Below are positions 26,801 through 35,800 of a stretch of 64,000 bases of DNA, in pieces. Position 1 is the first letter of the stretch, and each line of letters opens with the position of its first letter. Source of the DNA: Macrostomum hystrix (taxonomy: Eukaryota; Platyhelminthes; Macrostomidae); assembly GCA_950097015.1 (NCBI GenBank), contig CATNEN010000038.1, positions 11,415,001 to 11,479,000 on the forward strand, given 5' to 3'. A model generated the notes under the pieces. The model did not search any database and was not told the origin of the DNA. It saw only the letters and a program-made list of their open reading frames with translations. Both the position numbers and the translations under genes were made by a program.

Positions 26801-29800
26801 TCACGCTGCAGCTGCGGAAAGCCACGTCCGATGCCGAGCTGGCTGCCGCCGCTTCTGCCGACACCATCTTCATCTTCATCATCGTCATCGTCCTCTTCCT
26901 CGTCGTCCGAGCCGATGCTGCCAGCGTTGTCGTCTTCCTCGGCTGAGTCGACGCTGCTGCACGGCTGGCTTCCGTGATCATGACGCCGTCTGGCGACGCC
27001 ATCGCGTCCGTCGTCATCGTCTTCGTCGAGATGATCGCTGTCCATCGGATCGCGGCCCGCCGACCGGTCGTCGATTATTTCAGCCAGAGCGGCAGCCCGT
27101 CGCTCTCGGCGTCTTCGTCGCCTGTGTCGCTTACGCCGCTCAGCCCGACGTTGGGCTGTTTCTCTTTTCTCGTCGACGGCCGTTGCGGCAACGGGAGCCT
27201 CGCCGACAATGCCAACGCCATCGTTGACGTCGCCAGCCGTTGCTGATGTCGGCGCTGTTTCTGTTGGCGCTTTTGCCGCGACATCAGCAGCAGCAGCAGC
27301 AGAGTTGACATCAACTGGAGTTGACTTTTTATTGACGTCGGGGTCGGAAGCTGAAGTCGGAGCAGTTGCCGGTCCGGCCGACGCTGTAGCCACCGAAGTT
27401 GACCGGCCAGGCTCGATGGGCTTCAACGGCAGCAGGATGAGGCTGGCCCGGTAGCCGCCTCTGGCAGCAAGCAGCAGCTGGTGAAACGGATCAGATTCGC
27501 CAGAAGCCGGCGATAACAGGGCCTCGCCGAGACAGGTGAAGAACGATCGACCTTCAGTTTGCAAAGAATCCTCAGCTTCCTCATCTATGGCGTTGTCACC
27601 ATCACCATCTTCGTCCAGTCGATGATCGCCGTTTTCGACATTGTCAATGTCTGAATCCTCGTCGTCTTCGTTTACTTCAGCGCTAGCCGCGGCGGTGCAG
27701 TAGTACTGCAGGAACAGCGGGGAGCGCTTAGCCAGCGATCGCTGCTGTCGAAGCTCCTCGCCGAGATCGTCGGCCTCCGCAGCTGATAGGCGACGACGAC
27801 GACGACGATTGTGGGCCGACTTGGCCGAAGCTGCGCTGACGGCGTTCACCAGCGAGTTGACATCGGTGCGCTGGCCGCTATTAATGTCTTCAGGATCGTC
27901 CGGACCCACCGCGTCCGTCTGTGAAGTTCGAAAAGTACATTTTGAAGACCGGGGTTGTGTGGTTGGTCACTAAGAGTACATTGAATAGGCGAGGTGGGTC
28001 GCTAAAAGTATAATTGAGGTGGCGGGGTTAGTTGCTAAGAGTACATTGTAGTGTAGTGGTGGGGTTGGTTGCTAAGAGTAAAAAGAGGCGGGCTGGAAGT
28101 TTAAAGTACATCTGAGCGGAGGCGGTTGGTCAATAAAAGTACATTTGGGTGCGGGATCGATCGCTAAAAGTACATTTTGGTGATGTTTCACCAAGAGTCA
28201 ATCGCAAAGCAGTCTCACATTTTCACCCGTGTCGGAGCCGACTAGAAAGGCTGAACCAGGCCGATACTCTCCATCGTCAGTTGCGTCGTCATCCTCGTCG
28301 TCGTTGTCTTCCGTATCCTCCGGATTTGAGCCAGCGTTCAGCAGGGCGTCGATGCAGCCGCAGTTCAACGCGTAATAGCCGGGTAGGCAGCAGAGCTCGG
28401 AGAAGTATTTGCCTGGTGAGTTCATTGAGTTTGAGCAATCGGTATTAGGCAATTAAAATAAAAGTACATTAGGGATGAAAGTTGGATTAGGGATTAACAA
28501 ACCGATAGTTGCTCGAAATCGATTTGCGCTTCGCTGATGTGCTCCTGGGGAGGCTTCGCAGCAACGACTCAGCCGACGCAGCAGAGAGGTTTGCTGCTGG
28601 TCCTCCTGCTGCTGCAGCAGCAGCTTAGTAGCATAATAAACGTGCCCGCACGAATAGGTCAAGAAGTCGGTCAGGTCAATGTTTATCGAGGCCTGCTCCT
28701 CTAGTAGTTCGTCCAGAGCCGCTTGCAAAGAATTGCCTTCGATCACGAGGCGCTGCTGTGACGCCTGGAATACGACAGCAAAGCTAACAGATTCTAACAG
28801 ATTCTAATCTACCTGTCTAACAGATTCTAATCTACCTGTCTAACAGATTCTAATCTACCTGTCTAAAAGATTCTAATCTACCTGTCTACCAGAACCCCAA
28901 TCCACCTGTCTATCAGGCTCTTATCTACCTGTCTACCAGACTCCAATCTACCTGTCTACCAGACCCCAATCTACCTGTCTACCAGACCCCAATCTACCTG
29001 TCTACCAGAACCCCAATCCACCTGTCTATCAGGCTCTTATCTACCTGTCTACCAGACTCCAATCCACCTGTCTACCAGACCCCAATCTACCTGTCTACCA
29101 GACCCCAATCTACCTGTCTACCAGAACCCCAATCCACCTGTCTATCAGGCTCTTATCTACCTGTCTACCAGACTCCAATCCACCTGTCTACCAGACCCCA
29201 ATCTACCTGTCTACCAGAACCCTAATCCACCTGTCTATCAGGCTCTTATCTACCTGTCTACCAGACCCCAATCTACCTGTCTACCAGAACCCCAATCCAC
29301 CTGTCTACCAGACTCCAATCTACCTGTTTACCAGACCCCAATCTACCTGTCTACCAGAACCCCAATCCACCTGTCTACCAGAACCCCAATCCACCTGTCT
29401 ACCAGACTCCAATCCACCTGTCTACCAGACCCCAATCTACCTGTCTACCAGACTCCAATCTACCTGTCTACCAGACCCCAATCCACCTGTCTACCAGACC
29501 CCAATCTATCTGTCTACCAGAACTCCAATCCATCTGTCTATCAGGCTCTTATCTACCTGTCTACCAGACTCCAATAGTAAAAGCCGTCGCCAACCTGAAA
29601 GATAGTCCGCACGGTGGCGAGCGAGTGGACATCGGCCATAGCAGCAGTCAGCTGAGTCAGGTGGGTGTGAAGCTTGCCGCAGTCGTCGAGCAGTTTGTCT
29701 GTGGCGCAGACGACGCCGCCGCGGCTGGCAGCGCCGGCGCAGAAGGCCTCTCTATCCATGTACTTTGGAGCAGGGTCGCCCAGGCGGTATCTGTGAATAG

Positions 29801-32800
29801 TCGGCAATATAGAATGCAGCCAATAAATAAAGTAATTTAAAATTAGAAAAGTAACACACCTCAAAGTGGCATCTTGCGGCGGGGCAAAGCTCCATTCATT
29901 AGCCAGCGAGTCGGCTAGCCAGGTGTCGTTAACACAATAGGCGTAGATTGGGAAGGCGTTATTTTCGTCGCTGGCGCGCAATAATTGTGACAAGGCAGCC
30001 GCAGAGGCTGGGAACAGAAGCAGCTGCAGGCAGCGAGAGTTGCACACCTGCCGAATTGGGAATTGGTTTAGACTGTACCTGTAGCTCAGATCTGGGAGAT
30101 CAGATAGACTAACAGTTACAAATATTTACAGACAGTTACAGACATTTACAGACAGTTACAGACAGCTACAGACAGTTACAGACAGCTACAGACAGTTACA
30201 GACAGCTACAGACAGTTACAGACAGCTACAGACAGTTACAGACAGTTACAGACAGTTACAGGCAGGCAGACAGTTACAGGCAGGCAGACAGTTACAGACA
30301 TTTACAGACAGTTACAGACAGTTACAGACAGGCAGACAGTTACAGACAGTTACAGACATTTACAGACAGTTACAGACAGTTACAGGCAGGCAGACAGTTA
30401 CAGACATTTACAGACAGCTACAGACATTTAAAGACAGTTACAGACAGCTACAGACAGTTACAGACAGTTACAGACAGCTACAGACAGTTACAGACAGTTA
30501 CAGGCAGGCAGACAGTTACAGACATTTACAGACAGTTACAGACAGGCAGACAGTTACAGACATTTACAGACAGCTACAGACATTTAAAGACAGTTACAGA
30601 CAGCTACAGACAGTTACAGACAGTTACAGACAGCTACAGACAGTTACAGACAGTTACAGACAGTTACAGACAGTTACAGGCAGGCAGACAGTTACAGACA
30701 TTTACAGACAGTTACAGATAGTTACAGACAGTTACAGACAGCGACAGACAGTTAAAAACATTTACAGACATTTACAGACAGTAACAGACAGTCGCCAACC
30801 TGTCCATAGCAGCACCAGCCCAGCTGGTGGGCAAGCAGCTGGGCACAGTCGGCCTCGGTCATGCGGGCGATGCCGACGCCCCTGGAGGCCAGGTGTCGGG
30901 TATAGCGCTCCTCCTCGCAGCAGGTCAGCGGCAGCTGGAAGAAGCGCCTAGCTGACAGCTCTTGCTCAAGCTGCCTGATCAGCTGTTCGTGACAGTCGGG
31001 CTCCTCTGTCTGGATGAGGCCGAGCAGCAGGCGCACCTCGGCGCTGCGGCTAACCAGGCTAATCAAGTCCACGCCAGTCCACAGAGACTCGGCTTGATCG
31101 CTAATTGGCTGGCGCCAAATCGTCTGCGACTCGGACCCGCCAGCGCCCGTCCGCCTGTGCTGACGCTGTCGACAGTCGGGCGAGCGGCACACACCGCTAT
31201 TGGACATTGTCGAAGCTTTATTAGAGAGCTTCAACACGGCGTCGAGTGTGAGGAAGACGCGAAATACGCGCTCGTCCGAGTCGCGCAGCAGGTCGGGCAG
31301 TGCGGCATAGTCGGCCTCCAGCCAGTCGGCAGTTTCGCGAGCCAAATCAGAGGCCATTGGCCGGCCAGGCTGCGGCTCAGCCCAGACCTCCGTGACAATG
31401 CGCAGGTCGATAACCTGACGACCTCCGCCGCTAGCGCCAGTAGCCGCGGCAGTCGGCTGCGGCGCTGGCAAAGGCGGCGGCGCAGCGGCCGTGGGAGTCG
31501 GCAAAGCGCTGACGCTGTTTCGATGCAAGCTGGCCGTGTCTTCCTGCACCGTGGCCTCGCTAGATTCGCTGTCCAGTCGTCGGCGCGAAATCAACGGATA
31601 GAGCAGGTACTGCAGGCACAGTTCCACATCGGCCGAGGAGTCTCCGTCGGCGGCGCTCCTGGCAGCCGCGTGAATGCCGCCGACGGGATCGCCGGATTGT
31701 TGAAGGGCGACTCGGCGAAAAAGATTGACAAAGCCGGCATTGGCGTAGGCAAAGTGGAAGCCTTGCTGAAGGCGCAGGGCCACCAGGCAGTTGAAGATGT
31801 GCAGCAGATTGTCGCGTGATGGAAACTGGTTGGCAACGGAGTCCGCCGCGGCTAAAGGCAATCCGGTGCGCTCCTCCGGACAGACGACGTGCCAGACGAA
31901 CCGTCGATAATGCAGCTGTCTGGAGACAATCTGCATCTGCAGGTTGAGCTTCTCAGTCTCGGCAAAGCTGGCAAGATTTCTAGACAGACATTTCGGCTCG
32001 AATTGGATCACAAATCTATCTAGAGGCTTAGCAACCGCGTAGCAACACGGCGTCTCACTTTCGGCGCGTTGCAACGGCGATTTGACGCCGCTAGCAATGC
32101 CAACAGCGCTGGCTGAGGCGTCTACGCCAGCGTCGGAGCGCTGCCCGGCAGATCCGCCGATGCCACCGGAAGGTGTCTTGTGCTTTGACTCGGCTATGCG
32201 AGATGGGAAATAAAGATTGGCTAGCCGTTCTCGCAGTTCTTGAACCACAGTCTGGCGAATGGTGCTGGACACGTGGGCAAGAAAGGCCAGAGTCACAATC
32301 AGGGTCTGATAGTGAGGCTTCACGCTCAGGTAGACCTGCAGTGGGTGAGGATGAATGACCGTGATGAGGCTTTTGAAATTAACCTGATTAACCCACTGAA
32401 TGACCAATGAGCCTTCCTAACCTACAGAATGACCAATGAGCCTTCATAACCTACAGAATGACCAATGAGCCTTCATAACCTACAGAATGACCAATGAGCC
32501 TTCCTAACCTACAGAATGACCAATGAGCCTTCATAACCTACAGAATGACCAATGAGCCTTCATAACCTACAGAATGACCAATGAGCCTTCCTAACCTACA
32601 GAATGACCAATGAGCCTTCATAACCTACAGAATGACCAATGAGCCTTCCTAACCTACAGAATGACCAATGAGCCTTCCTAACCTACAGAATGACCAATGA
32701 GCCTTCATAACCTACAGAATGACCAATGAGCCTTCATAACCTACAGAATGACCAATGAGCCTTCATAACCTACAGAATGACCAATGAGCCTTCCTAACCT

Positions 32801-35800
32801 ACAGAATGACCAATGAGCCTTCATAACCTACAGAATGACCAATGAGCCTTCCTAACCTACAGAATGACCAATGAGCCTTCCTAACCTACAGAATGACCAA
32901 TGAGCCTTCATAACCTACAGAATGACCAATGAGCCTTCCTAACCTACAGAATGACCAATGAGCCTTCATAACCTACAGAATGACCAATGAGCCTTCATAA
33001 CCTACAGAATGACCAATGAGCCTTCCTAACCTACAGAATGACCAATGAGCCTTCATAACCTACAGAATGACCAATGAGCCTTCATAACCTACAGAATGAC
33101 CAATGAGTTTTCATAACCTACAGAATGACCAATGAGCCTTCCTAACCTACAAAATGACCAATGAGCCTTCCTAACCTACAGAATGAATACTCGGCCTACA
33201 TTCACTCTGTAGGTTATGAGGGCTCATTGGTCATTCTGTAGGTTAGAAGGCTCATTGGTTATTCTGAGCTTTTAAACATTGATTGGTCATTCTGTAGGTT
33301 ATGAAGGCTCATAGTCATTCTTCTCGGCCTCATAACCTTGGCGCCCTAACTCACCATGTAGAATGACTCGGGCCGGGCCTCGTCCAGATCGTCGTCTCGA
33401 CTGAACTTGGCCGTGTCGTACAATAGTTTAACGTAGACGCTCTGCTCCAGCAGAGTGAAGCAGTTGTCAATCAGTCGGTCGCTCTTCGCTCGAATGACCC
33501 GATCGGCAATGAGAGACAAGGCCTGGCGGCACTGCACGGGACTATACTTGCCGCGGGCGCTGCGCATATTCAAATTGCGCAACTGGCTCAACTGACCGTC
33601 GTGTCGCAGGAGCAGGAACAGGCGGTGCACGTGCATCCACTTCTGACAGCTGACAGCGTCGATGCGAACCATCCGGAGCCAGTAGGCCGCGAATCTGTCG
33701 TCAACGTCCGCCACTGTACTTTTAGTTAGTACAGGCTCCTGCGTCTGAGGCAGCAGGTAGAACAGAGGAGAACTGCCTCGGAACTGCTGAGGAATCACGT
33801 AGACCGATGAGTCCTTATCGAAGGTGTACAATTGGGCCACGAAGGCGTCAGTCTTGTTCAGATCTCGCATGTGATATTGGAAGCGTTCATAGCTGCAGCG
33901 AAGCCGGGCGCTCTGTCGCGCCACGGTGACCCTGGCGGACGATAGGCGCTGAAGATACTCGGTGCTGCCTTCGCAGGCGGCGGATATCTGAAGTTTTTAG
34001 AGGAGGTCTAGTTGATACCTTCAGGCTCTGAGCACAGGTGAACAGTAGAGCTACCAAGGGGGGTGACCAGCTATCATTTAACAGCTGGTTGAACAGAATC
34101 ATCGCAAAGTTTAATTTTCTAGGCTAAAAGGCACGAGAATATAAGAAATATTATGTTTTTGTTATTGTTCTTTTGTGTTCCAAAATCAAATGTCAGATTT
34201 TCCTGAAAGTCTACCAAATGGATCAAATGGAACAAAGGTAAATCGTCAAACAGGCCAATCACCTCAGTGGCCACGCTCCGTTCAGGCGGCCAGTCGCTAT
34301 GTAGAGTGTAGAGCATAGAGACACCCGGCCTCCAGGCCAGACAGAGCTCCAGCTCAATCTCAGTGTTGCCCTTCAACAGTTGGAATCGCCGAATAGTGTA
34401 GCCTTCGCGCAGGCGCACAGACAGGATTGCCAGGAAGGACACCGGCAGCTGCTGCGCGTCGGTGCGGAACCGCTTCCGGGAGACGCCGCAGCGACGCTCG
34501 GCGCCGGAAAGGCAGCTGGGCCCGACGCTTGAAACTGCTGCTGCTGCGGCGGCGGCGGCTGAAGAAGCGGCCATGTCACTGGAGGTGGCAGAATCGCTCA
34601 TACCGCTGAGCATGCTAGACATTGATGAAGCAGATACCGAATCAATCATCGGGCGATTGTCGGCGAAGCTGGAGATGCCGTTGGCGCCGCCGGGCCTCCA
34701 AATCTGGCACTCGCTGCTCTTCCACGGCTCAGCTAATCCGCGGCTGAAGCTCCAGAACAGCAGGGCGCGGTGCACGTCGGTGACAGGTAGAGGCTGCGTC
34801 TGCGATGCAGTGAGCTGATGCAGCTGCAAGTTTTTGCTCGATAGGCGGTCTTCGGCTAGAAACTTTCCAAACGTGGCTTTGGCAAGGAAGCGACAAAATT
34901 CGTCGCTCTCCAGGTAGCCAAAATTAGCCAACGGCTGCTCAGAGGAGGCGCCAACGGCTAAAAATGAGCAGGCGATGGGGGCAGATCTGAGCATGTGCAG
35001 GGTGCGGTCCAGCTGAGTCTGGTCCGCGGTGGCCAAGTTACAGTCGGTGAAGAGCACAATTTGTGAGGCTGCAGCTTCGGGTAGAAAGGTCAGACTCAGG
35101 ACTCCATGCCTGAGCATGCTCAACAGATCAGAGCTCACTGAGTGGTTCAACGATGACGCACTACTGGCCAGACGGGCCGTTGTCTGTCGTTCGACTTCAG
35201 CTTCGAATCGGCTCGCTTTGCAACGTATCTCGTCAACTAGCCGGTCGACAGTGCCGAAAGTTAATCGGTGACCCTTGGCTAGCAGAGCCACTTCACTCTC
35301 GCTGTGGGCCAGCACAGATAGGCAGATGCCGGGATAGAAGCTGGTTAAGCAGCCAGGCAGAGCAACTGGTCTGCTGAGCAGGCGCAAGCATTTCTCAAGA
35401 CATTTGAGCGCCCGTTCAAGCCGCAGCCTGCCATTCTTAGCCACGCAAAACATTGACGCGCTCATGTCTAGCACGAATGAGAACGCATAGTCGAGCACTA
35501 GAAAGTGCACCCGATGCTGAGGAGTCAGGATGAAACTAGCTTCGCTAATGTTAGCTACTTCCTGTTCATCAACTGGATTCTCATCGTCGCCGGAGGATGA
35601 CAAACTGTCAGATGCTGCCGTGGCGGCAGTTAAACTACTCGATGTCTCAGCCAGCACAACAAAAGCTCGTTGGTCATTGTCTGAGAGCTGTTGCAGAATC
35701 ACGGGCTTCAGGGGCTTGCCAAGATTCTCAAAGAACCAGGAGGCCCGCATGTTGCGCGACACTCGATAGTCCCGCCGGATGAGCACGAATGCTTCGGGCG

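Noticed and set aside
30962-31819. 285-codon + strand ORF
   Set aside because: It is the antisense shadow of SZT2 exon 3, whose minus-strand frame matches SZT2.
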